A stretch of DNA of 64,000 nt. Source: Castanea sativa. Its lineage: Eukaryota; Streptophyta; Magnoliopsida; Fagales; Fagaceae. The notes below the pieces were generated by a model, which saw only the letters and a list, made by a program, of their open reading frames with translations, ran no database searches and was not told the DNA's origin. The stretch covers positions 39,743,335-39,807,334 of the forward strand of contig NC_134018.1 in NCBI RefSeq assembly GCF_040712315.1, in the 5' to 3' direction. A program made the position numbers and the translations under genes. Within the stretch, counting starts at the first letter, position 1. Each line of letters opens with the position of its first letter. Positions 46,140-56,489 of the stretch are shown one piece after another.

Positions 46140-46835
46140 ATTACCAAATTATCAAAACTACCAAAATGCCCCTAAAGTAAAAATGACCAAAGTACTCTAA
46201 AATCTTCAAAAACAACAAAATACCCAAAATCTATAAATTACCAAAATACCCCCCAAGACCTAAAAAATAACCAAAATACTCCCGAAACTTAAAAAATAAC
46301 CAAAATACCCCAAAAACCTAAAAAATGACCAAAATACCCCCAAAACTCATAAAATGACCAAAATACCCCGAAACCAAAAAAATTACCAAAATACCTTCAA
46401 AACCCAAAAAATGACCAAAATACTCCCGAAATCCAAAAAATGACCAAAATATCCCCGAAACCCAAAAAATTATCAAAATACCCCGAAACTCAAAAAATGA
46501 GCAAAATACCCCTGAAACTTTAAAATTACCAACATACCCCCAAAATCCAAAAAATGACCAAAATAACCTTGAAACCTAAAAAAAAAAAAAACCAAAATAA
46601 CCCAAAAACTTATAAAATGACCAAATACCCCTGACACCTTAAAATTACCAAAATACCCCTAAAATCCGAAAAATGACTAAAATACCTTCAAAACCTTAAA
46701 ATTACCAAAATACTCTCCCAAAACCTTAAAAATGACCAAAATACCCCCTGAAACTGTAAAAATGACCAAAATATCCTCCCAAAACACAAAAAAAAAGACC
46801 AAAATACCCCACGACACCCAAAAAGTGACCGAACC
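46140..46835. repeat. Minisatellite, 27-28-bp unit (AAAATGACCAAAATACCCC...)
   Basis: About 25 diverged units of the form AAAAATGACCAAAATACCCC followed by GAAACCC or similar. Unit length drifts by a few bases and there are no unique spacers. Non-coding; several stop codons in every frame. Confidence 0.92.
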
Positions 46836-46839
46836 AGTT

Positions 46840-48550
46840 ATAAATTTATAATGGAAGGTTTACCGTTCTCTTATTTTATTTATTTTGTTATATTTTTAGT
46901 TGTTTAGGTAGCTGGAGTAGATGTTTGGAAACTGAAAAAAAGCAACCAGTCAACTTTAGTAATTGAATGATTGACAAGTGGCAATTAGTAGTGCAAGTGT
47001 ATGGTGGCAGACAATAGGAGCCTCTAGTATCCAGTTGCAAGGCTTTGAGAACCTCAAGTACAAACTTTTCTTTTAATAACTTTTCCAGCCTTGGCTTTGG
47101 TTCTTGGGTTTCGGATTATTTTACTAGCAAAAGCACCAGTTAGAGATTGGAGGCTGTTGTTTCTTTTGTACATTCTTTTCGGTTGTCATACTCGACCAAG
47201 AGTATTTTTCATGACCACAAATTACTTTTATGTGTATTTCAACCGATATTGAGGTTTTAGAATGATAAGAACAAATTATGAGTGATCATATTATCTAGAA
47301 GGTGAGTAATCCTTTACCAACTAGAAGTCTAGAACTAGGAATTATCTTCTAAAAAAAAAAAAAACGAGGAACTAAAAAAGAGGGTTTTGAATTTATTTGA
47401 TACGTGTAAATAAATATTGGCTATCCTATTCCTAAATAAAATCGGATATAAAAAATTGCTTAATAAAAAGAAGAATGGGCTTTGGGCAAGCCCATACGAA
47501 TGGCCGCTTCGGGCCCATGATCAGCTCTATCCTAGTCGACCTCAACAGCCAGAGTCTTCTCCCAGAATTTGATAACAAAATCTATTCCCATCTCTTTCAG
47601 TTTCAGATAATCCAGTCCCTGAGGATTTGGTCCTAACTCCTAAGAACCTGCCAATATTGTATAGACTAAATATTGGCAGGTTCTGCCAATTAGGTACAAA
47701 ATTCCCAATGCATAACAACACTTATCAAGATAACTAGACACCCATCTGGTGATCGATAATTTGACATTGACAAATCAGCTTTTAAGCCATGTGAATCATA
47801 GGCATAGAAATCTGCTTTGGTGTTCAACATGAATGCGAGTTACTATATACACGAAACCAGAAAACTAAATTGCACTGAAGCACAGATAGCAGACTGAAGA
47901 CAACAAGATTTATGAATCATACATTAGTATCTATATCAGTTTTCAAAAAAAAAAAAAAAAAAAACTTGTGACTCTTGTTAGCTTATGTTGTTCCATTTCA
48001 TGAAATACAATAAAGTACAAAACTTGTCACAACAATATATCTGACCATCTTAGTCATATTATCCTCCAAAACCCACAAGCCAAAATCCAAACTTGAACAG
48101 ACCCAGAAGTTGTATACTCAATAAACAAAGCTCTCACTATGCAAAACACTGACTTTATGAAAGGGAATAACTTCACAACTTCCCTTTCCCGCTTAATCAC
48201 TTCTAATCAGATCTCTCCTTTCGGGTGGGTGAGAAAATGCTGGACCATTGCATTTTTTTAGTAAAAGGGGTTCTAGGGTGAAAGGTGAAAATGGGAGTAA
48301 GTATCCGTTCAAGCACAAATTGAAGCAGTTATGAAATCCCTTATAGCAATTAATGGGTGACCCAAGCCCAGTATCAGATACTACAGTTGATCTATCAAAA
48401 GCACTCGTGAGAGCACGATAGCAGAAAGACTAGGCCCATATCTATACTATAGCCTACTAAATTCCCTTTGTTGTCAATGGGCCGCTACTTCATTTGTATG
48501 GTACCTGATGCATTTGGTATGGATGGTTGAAATTTAAAGTTGTAAAAGGC
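46840..48550. other. No gene recognised; contains one long hairpin
   Basis: Mixed intergenic DNA. The only structured element is the inverted repeat at 47643-47684. Short ORFs have no recognisable domains. Confidence 0.5.
47643..47684. repeat. Perfect 16-bp inverted repeat (hairpin)
   Basis: AGAACCTGCCAATATT (47643-47658), a 10-base spacer, and AATATTGGCAGGTTCT (47669-47684). Perfect stem; the role is unknown. Confidence 0.8.
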
Positions 48551-48555
48551 AACTT

Positions 48556-49230
48556 TAAATCTTGACTATTCAATATAAAAAAATAAGTACAAGTAAATAA
48601 AGTAAAAGTAAATAAGTAAAAAAAAAAAAAAAAAAATTTGTGAGGGGATTTGGTGAATTGTACAGTATAATTGCATTTAACAACTGCACCAGATCCAATC
48701 TGATTTTGACATGGCTGTGCGGCCGAATCCAATAAACGCGCCACTCGATCTAGAAGTTGTTTTTTTCTTGTTTTTTTTTTTTAATGAAACGTTGATGCAA
48801 TGTGTGATTTTTTTTTAATGAAAAAATAAATAATTTTCATATTGTTCACTATAGCATGTTGCTCTGTACCTATCCTTTATTTGGGAGGAAACAATGAAAA
48901 AATCTCTAATAAAAGCAAATTTTAATCTCTATTATTCAATATCAAAAAGAGTAAAAATAATTTGTGAGGGGATTAGGTAAATTGTTCAGTATAATTGCAT
49001 TTAGCAATTGCACCGGATCCAATCTGATTTTGACATGGTCGTGCGGCCCAATCAAATAAATGCGCCACTCAATCCGGAAGTTGTTTTTTTTCTTGTTTTT
49101 TAATGAGACGTTGATGCAATGTGAGATTTTTTTTTAATGAAAAAATAATAATTTTCATTTTGTTGACTATAACATGTTGCTCTGTACTTATCCTTTATTT
49201 GGGAGGAAACAATGAAAAAATCTCTAATTA
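48556..49230. repeat. Tandem duplication, about 320-bp unit
   Basis: Unit 1 (about 48556-48910) and unit 2 (about 48911-49230) share TTTGTGAGGGGATT, GATCCAATCTGATTTTGACA, GTTGATGCAATGTG, CATGTTGCTCTGTACCTATC and GAGGAAACAATGAAAAAATC. Differences are mostly point changes and homopolymer length. Confidence 0.85.
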
Positions 49231-50560
49231 AGGTTTACAGAGATTGATCAAACTTTCTTTTAGTTGAAAAATAATTTAGAAAGAGATTAAATTCTATAAG
49301 CTAGGGTGTAAAACTCATGTTTTACACCATCCAATAAGTGATTTCACATCAGTTTTTTACTTAAAATTCAATACATCCTTCCACACTTAATAACATCTCA
49401 ATAAATTCCCAATTTGGTTGGATTTATATATGGATATTAGAATTGATTGAGTATAATTCTGTTATTCTTAAATATATGATAAGATGATGTGGCATGTGGC
49501 ATGTTGGGTAACTCATTTAGAGATACTTTATAACTGCAAAGATAGGTGTAACTTAATCAGCATTTTTTAGTATTTCTAACAAAAATCTTCAAGATTCAAT
49601 TATTCAAATCTCTTTCTCCTCGGTAACGTAGAAAAAAAAAATCAATGGATTTGAAAAATGCATGTGGCTATGAGGAAAACCGTTATTAAAAGACATGGGA
49701 ATAAAGGTCCTATTCTGTGATAACTTCAATTATTTCCATCCACTTAATCGTACAATGACTTCGATTAATATCATCCACCTAAAATGAGGGAAAGTGAAAA
49801 CATCATTGTCAAAAAAAGTTACATTAGATATACATCACTGTAAGTTTTTTTACAAAAAAAACATTCTCTCCTCTCCACGTGTGAGTGTGTGTGTTAATAG
49901 TTAGTATTCTTAAAAAAAAAAAAAAAAAGAAGAAGTTACATTACTATTGCACTTTGCATGTAAAATGTTTGCATTTGCACAAAAGAGATTTAACACTAAT
50001 CATATGCATCAATTCTTTGTGGACTATTGGAGGATTTCCTATAGTTTGAACTCGGAATGCCACAAATCAAGAGTTTAGTTTTGTTTATGACACTTCATTT
50101 TTGTGCTTAGGAAAGAAAGGTTTTAAAAAAAAATTTAAATCTTCTTTCTCTTGGAAGGTTTTATGCTGTGTTTATATCGGTTTCTCCCCCTTCTATTTTG
50201 CGTCAGTATAAAGTAGAATTGCTTAGTATATTATTTTAAATATGTTGATTTTAGAATAAGTTTAATTTGTGTTTAAGCAATTGAGAGATGTAAGGGAGGA
50301 GATTTAGGAATTGGCTTTTGCAATAATATATAGTAATGGTAAAAGATATTGACTTATGGGGCATAAACAAAGAGAATTTTGAATCCTCTGTCACAAATGC
50401 AAAAACAAAACTCGTTATAGACGAGTGTCACATATTATATTTACACAATTATATATAACCATATTTGTTGCTACATGACAAAATTGTCACAAAACTTGTT
50501 GTATGCATATATTCTCTTTACACGTTATTTTTGTGATTTTACAACTGACCAACTCCATGA
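49231..50560. other. No gene recognised
   Basis: AT-rich intergenic DNA. A TTTTACACC motif pair near 49310-49330 hints at a small MITE end, not resolved. Confidence 0.45.
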
Positions 50561-50564
50561 CAAT

Positions 50565-51735
50565 CCACTCATCTACACCTACACCATAAATCAACTAAAT
50601 GATTCCATGGTCTAACCCAAAAATAGATGGGCCTCTTCCCCCTCAATGCTTTAGAGTGGAAATACTTCGTGTTTCTATCTCCAAGCCCAAGCCATTGAAC
50701 CTTTGCTTGTTGTTGCCACATAATCTCCCTTCTTAGCTTGTTGATTTCTCTTCCCATACTACCATCTGTGTCTCTTGCTACCATATTGTTAAGAGCCTTT
50801 TTTTTTTTTTTTTTTTTTCGGGATCTACTTTGGTACCTTCTCAAAGGTGGCCAAATTCCACCTATTTAGCTCAGCTGCACACTGATTGAGTCTCTCGACC
50901 ATACCACAAGGGGTATTTTGATTTCTACTATTTTCCCAAACAGCCTCAATTATGTCCCTGCATTCTCTCTTTTTTATCCACATTGCTTCGAAGTGAAACT
51001 GGCATTTTCTAGGATGTCGAGGAGTAAAGGAATCCGAGACTAGTAGAGCAAAGTGATTAGATGTGGAGTCCACAATGTGGTGCACTCGAACCTCCTTGTA
51101 TCTTTCAATCTAGTCTTGTGTTGCCAAAGCCCTATCTAGTCTTATTAGATAAATTCCGTCATCCCCTTTCTGCATATTACACCATGTGAAGTCTGGACCA
51201 GTATATCCCAAATCCTTGAATTTATAGGAGTCTACTGCTGACCTGGACCCTTCCATTTGCCTTTGGGATCTTTGCACCCCTCCCCATTTTTCATTTACTG
51301 ACAAAATCTCATTAAAATCTCCAAAACAAATCCATGGCAGTTGGAATCTTCTATTCAGGCTTTTTAACTATTCCCAAGACTCTTTTCTTCTATGCGTTTC
51401 AGGGTGCCCATAAAACCTGGTTATTCTCCACTTGAAATCAGAAGACTCATCAGTAACTATTGTATCAATGAAGTTTCCCCCATATCCCATGATTTCTAAC
51501 TTGATCTCTCTCTACCAAAGCATTGCCAAACCTCCACAATTTTGAGCTTTTGGAACAATCAAACCAAAAACAAAACCAGCTTTCTCCTTCTCTCTTTTCA
51601 TGGAACTCATCTTCAATTTAGTCTCCATTAAAAAGACTATGTTGGGATCCCAGCGCTACATCATTTCTCACAGTGCCTTAAATATTATCATTATTACCCA
51701 ACTTTTATTGTGAAGTGTCACAATATCTTTTTTAT
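50565..51735 (-). pseudogene. L1 LINE fragment: ORF2 endonuclease and linker
   Basis: From 51735 down: GSQHSLFNGD / DPNIVFLMETKLKM, FYGHPE, ICFGDFNEIL, FKDLGYTGPDFTWC, RLDRALA, then TSNHFALLV, CQFHFEAMWIKK and WLGLGDRNTKYFHSKA. These are the L1 endonuclease motifs and the region before RT, spread over several frames. A 22-base poly-A (seen as T at 50797-50818) interrupts it. RT is absent; both ends are abrupt. Confidence 0.8.
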
Positions 51736-52148
51736 CTTCATAATTTTTCATTTCAGGGCATACTGTGACTTAAGCCACATTGTCTAAGGAAATGAAACAC
51801 TTTAGTGGGTGTTCTACTTTTGTTTATATGTGTCTGAAATTTGTTTAGTTCATAGGTTTGTTTATTATTTATTCCCCTTGATGTGCTATATCAAAGAAGA
51901 CTGTTTTTTTATATAATTTTTTTATGGTAATTATTGTCATTTTTGTTGTAGTTGAATCAAAATTAGATATGCATAATTAGTAGTTGCTGCATCTTCATCA
52001 TTATCACAAGTTTAAGATAGAGATTACCCTCACCAATAGCTGTTGCATCGTCTTCATTGCCAAACTTGATCATCTTGACATAACTTTTATTTATCTAATT
52101 GTACCACATGTATTTATTTACTTTTAAGATGGATTCTATTTGATTGTC

Positions 52149-52397
52149 AGATTTTTATGTCTTTTGATATAAATTAACTAGCTGGTATGCTAGCCAAACT
52201 GCTTGCTTCTTCAAATTTTTTTCTTCTAATCTTTTACTTTGCCTCCAACACTATCATAATTGGTTGCCTCTCAGATTTTTATGTCTTTTGATATAAATTA
52301 ACTAGCTGGTATGCTAGCCAAACTGCTTGCTTCTTCAATTTTTTTTCTTCTAATCTTTTACTTTGCCTCCAACACTATCATAATTGGTTGCCTCCCT
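52149..52397. repeat. Recent 124-bp tandem duplication
   Basis: AGATTTTTATGTCTTTTGAT begins at 52149 and again at 52273. The two 124-bp units are almost identical (one T in a homopolymer differs by eye), so the duplication is young or the copies are conserved. It includes the palindromic phrase ACTAGCTGGTATGCTAGCC. Confidence 0.9.
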
Positions 52398-53061
52398 ACA
52401 TATATATATATATATATATTTATTGTTTTGTAGGATCCAAGCAAGAAAGAGTTTAAGATGCTTGTTGTGTTATTCTCTTAAATTTTTTACAGCATAAACA
52501 ACTTGCGGTACTGAAGAAATTACTGAATATTTTATATCAATAGCTATTTGTTAATAGGTGTTTGACAACTTTAGAATATGAAAAGTTTTAGGTTAAATGG
52601 GTAACAACTTTAATTTTGTTAATTTTTGCTTACTAAATTACTAATAGTGATTTATCATATTAAATTGGTAGTTTATTTGTATATTAATCAGCTATAATGT
52701 TGTAATGTTATATTTTTTTTTTCTAATTTCTGAGGTTTAATTCAAATAATTTTGAATAAGCCCTCTGAAATCAAATTCAATACAAAATAAATTTTGTTGA
52801 GGACTATATAAGGCTAAAGGGAGCTTGAAGATAATATAAGTTTTGACCTCTTCTAATATACTTATATTGTGATATTCAGTTGCTACAAGTAGTATTGTAG
52901 TAACTTAGATATGAAACTCTAGATGTAACAAAAACAGCTAAGGATAACAACATTCACTAATATTTGTCTTTTAATTTAAATGGTACTTTGCATAATTGCT
53001 TAGTATTCATTAGAATTCATTTTCAGTAATTTTCTCGTGCATCACACGAGTCATAAACTAG
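52398..53061 (+). mobile_element. Helitron 3' terminus; 5' end not located
   Basis: The hairpin CTCGTG-CATCA-CACGAG (about 53034-53050) is followed by TCATAAACTAG and T (CTAG at 53058-53061). That is a Helitron 3' end. I could not find the matching TC 5' end, so the start given is nominal. Confidence 0.6.
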
Positions 53062-54749
53062 TATATATAAAAGTAGTGACCACATGTGAGAAAGCATGAA
53101 TTTCTACCATGTGGCGCTCTCTTTGACAATGAATTTTTTTTCACATAAATTCTTTACTCAAGTGCCACATTAGAGATATTGACTAATTAAAATTCTAAAG
53201 ATAAAAAAACTTTATTCTCTTAGATTCATTGTATCAAGACATTCCTCAAGTGCCACGTCAGAGATAAGGGCTAATTAAAATTTAAAAGATAAGGACTCTT
53301 TATGTTATTGGGTTCATTGTTTCAAGACTTTCCTCTTTCTCACAAAGCACAAAAATTTTCATGTTTCCACTCACCATTTTCATTTCTTGCACTTTTGCTA
53401 CTTTATATATACCTACCGGTCCTACCCATAGCCTTTAGCCTCCGTTTGGATACCAAAAAAAATGAAAATTATTTCACTATTCAGCTTATTTTTGCTACTA
53501 TTCATGAGCCCCACTGCACTTATTAATACTATTCATGGATCCTACTGTATTATTTTAACTAACTTTTACTTTTATTTACAGTACTTTCAGCAATAAGTTT
53601 TCAGTTTCAACAAAATAAGCGGTATCCAAATAGACCTTTAATCTTCATGCCATAGGTTAGGTGCTTTTTTATTTTGTTTTAGCCCTCACAATTTCTTCAT
53701 TTCTTTGTAATTCTTGACTACTATTTAGTGTAGTATTGGTATTATCCTCGACCATAAAAGTAAAAAATTATAATTATTTTGGAGTTTTCTTTGTGAACCA
53801 AGATTATTTCAGCTTTAGTTGCAATTATTTAAAAATAGTGTGCAAATGGTGTACAAACTACAATCATATTGTTAGTTCCCTCCATCAAAGCTACAATTAA
53901 GTTGTTCTTCACATAATTTTTATGTTCTTTCTCATGTATCTTTTATGTATGATACTTATCCAACTAAATCTTTTTTTTTTGGTTAGTGTTGTTGATTATA
54001 GTTGTTGCGGTTTGTTAGGATTAATTTCAAATTATTTAATTTTCTGTTATGGTTTTGATATACGATTGTAAGTTAGTTAGTATGCTCTACTTCTATATAT
54101 AAAGACAAAGCTCATGTGTAAAATTAATAATACAAGATCAGTTCTCCCAATTTTAGCTTATACTTTTCTTGAATTTTAGCATTCTCTCTCTCTACTTTTT
54201 TTTTTTTTTTTTAAAAGGATATAAAGGTCCTATTAGAGGCAATTAAAATTGATGAATTGAAGTATATTTAACCAATTTTTCTTTGTTTGATTACATTCTC
54301 TTTATATTGGTACACAAATAATTATTATTTTTTCTTTTAGATTATGAACAAAGTGTTTGAGATTTGGTGGTGAGAATGAAGTGGTTGAGGAAGTGTTCGG
54401 TTTTAGAAATAAAGTCTACCTTTTATCAAGATGTTATTTTATTATTTTAAATATTAAATTTATACTATGGTATAGATTCCTAGAAATTTCTAATAACTAT
54501 GCAATTCGAATCTCTTATATATAGATTAGTAAAGAAAACCCACTCAATAGTCGGAAATTACTTCTAGGATAAGAAAAAATTATAAAATATGAATTAAAAA
54601 TATTAAACTTCAAAGAATTTAGCAATATTATAGGAAATATCATAAATACAATATAACAAAATGAATATTATATATGGGTCTTTAAAGAATAAAAATTATT
54701 TTCAAATGAAATTACCAAGCATCCACGTATCGCGAGGGACATTATCTAG
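53062..54749 (+). mobile_element. Second Helitron-like element, head to tail
   Basis: Starts TATATATAAAAGTAGTGACC at 53062, resembling the 5' end of the Helitron at 22315 (TCTATATATATAAAACTGAA) but without TC. Ends ATCCACGTATCGCGAGGGAC then ATTATCTAG and T (CTAG at 54746-54749), with a decayed hairpin. No Rep/helicase. It contains a MITE at about 53438-53638. Confidence 0.5.
53438..53638. mobile_element. MITE, TIR CCTCCGTTTGGATACC
   Basis: The left end CCTCCGTTTGGATACC is inverted at the right as GGTATCCAAATAGACC. The interior includes TTCAGCAATAAGTTTTCAGT. A related copy in opposite orientation is at 56221-56434. Confidence 0.75.
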
Positions 54750-55345
54750 TTTACTATAGAGATGTATAAAAAAAATATTCAAAAAAAAAAAGCATCTTCC
54801 ATTAAAATTAGCACTCAAAATACTAACAAAGTTAAACAACCAATATCATCCAACTCGTAATATATTGAGAATTTCTAAGTCTGAATGTACCAATTCTTAT
54901 ATTAGCACAATGGTACATCAATTTATAGATTTGCTTCTCCAAATGTTATTCCAAAGACAAATTTAAGGCCAGAATATACTAGATAAAATTAGTGAATAAA
55001 GTCCCTATCATTTTGTTAAATAAATTAAAATGGAAAAATCATTAAAAAAAATTAAATAAATATAAAAGAAAAATTGAAGAAGAATTTTGTACCTATCAAG
55101 ATTTTATAGCCATTTTTGCTTAGATTTAATAAAATAAAATAAAAAACTCTTTGTTAAGGATGATGGCACAAACTATACGACTGCCATCATTATATATAGT
55201 CTTTATAATGCTAAGAAACCTAATGACATGAGGCTAATTTTTAGCAATAATGGAGATATTTTTAAAACTTCTGGGGGGCGAAGGCCCCCACAATTGTACA
55301 TAGTTATGCACCTGTCACTAGATCCGTGAAGGTTATCCTAGAAAG
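54750..55345. other. No gene recognised
   Basis: AT-rich non-coding DNA between a Helitron end and a GC-richer repeat. Confidence 0.45.
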
Positions 55346-56070
55346 TATGTGTGCGGCTCCAGGGTCGTTGCACTCGCACCCAACACAGTGTGCGGTGCGC
55401 GATGCGATTGACAACGTGTCCATGCCGCGTTTTTTTTTTCTTTTTTTTTCCCCCGTTTTCAATTTCACGCCAATTCAGGCCGATTCATGCTGAACTAGGC
55501 CGATTCTTGCGGAAACAGGTGCCAAAATGGCCGATACAGCCCAATTCCAACCAAAACGGGCTGCCACCATGTCGCCGGCCTCCATTCATTTGCTTCATGT
55601 GGCCTTCTAAGAGAAGAAAAAATTGAAAAGTCAAAAAGATAGAAAATGTTGAAACTTGTGAAACTAGTAAAAATACAGGTTTTGATTCTTTGATTTTATC
55701 ACCTTTACCCATTAGTTTTTATTATTCTTTAATACTTTGATTTTATCACCTCATTACTTTTTATTTTGAAGGAAAATAATTTAATATTATAAATATGTTA
55801 TTGGGCTAAAATTGGGGTTGTGTAAACATTATAATAATATATATGAATATGCTTTTAAATTTATTAATATATGTTTACCATTACTCTTAAATTGGTATAT
55901 GTTTACCATTATATAAAAAGATAAGCTTAGCAATATATAGAAAAATATAAATAAAATTATTTTTAATAATTTTTTAATCGCCACAGTCTGTTGCACCTGC
56001 ACCCTACTTTTTAAAAAATTGCCAACTCCCGTACCCGCACCAAAATCCGAATCCGAATCCACACCCATGC
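55346..56070. mobile_element. Possible hAT-like non-autonomous element
   Basis: The left end (GTGTGCGGCTCCAGGGTCGT...CACTCGCACCC) and right end (GGTGCAACAGACTGTGGCG...GGGTGTGGATTCGG on the reverse strand) share GGTGCGG/GGGTGCAGGTGCAAC motifs in inverted order. Target duplication not resolved. Confidence 0.35.
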
Positions 56071-56220
56071 TTAATAGAGGTTATCACCAAATTCAGCAAA
56101 GATCTATTAAATTCTATGGGATCTCTGTCAAATATGGTGAAATATTTGCCAGACCACATGCTAAAACTTGTCACTACAAAATGCACGTGCAACATAATCT
56201 GTGTCATTGGTCATTTATTA

Positions 56221-56434
56221 GGAGTCTATTTGGATACTATTTATTGCTGAAAATTGAAAACTGAAAACATTATAACAAAATAAATTTAAATGTATGAATT
56301 GTATCGTGGGGCCTAATTTTAAAGTAAAATTTGCTAAAATCCGTACTTGTGAGTCTCGTGAACAGTGCACGAGACCCATAGAAAAAAAAGGAGCTGCCCT
56401 GGGTTTTCCTTTTTAGTGCTATCCAAACCCAGCC
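56221..56434. mobile_element. MITE related to the 53438 copy
   Basis: Ends GGAGTCTATTTGGATACTAT and GTGCTATCCAAACCCAGCC are inverted. The interior contains GCTGAAAATTGAAAACTGAA, the reverse complement of the core of the 53438 MITE. Confidence 0.65.
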
Positions 56435-56489
56435 TAGTTCACCTAAGCAGGCCATGTTGTTCATCTCTTCTCCGCAGCTTGTCATTCAA

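Noticed and set aside
46140..46835. CRISPR-like regular repeat array
   Set aside because: Units abut without unique spacers, they are diverged, and the genome is a plant; it is a minisatellite.
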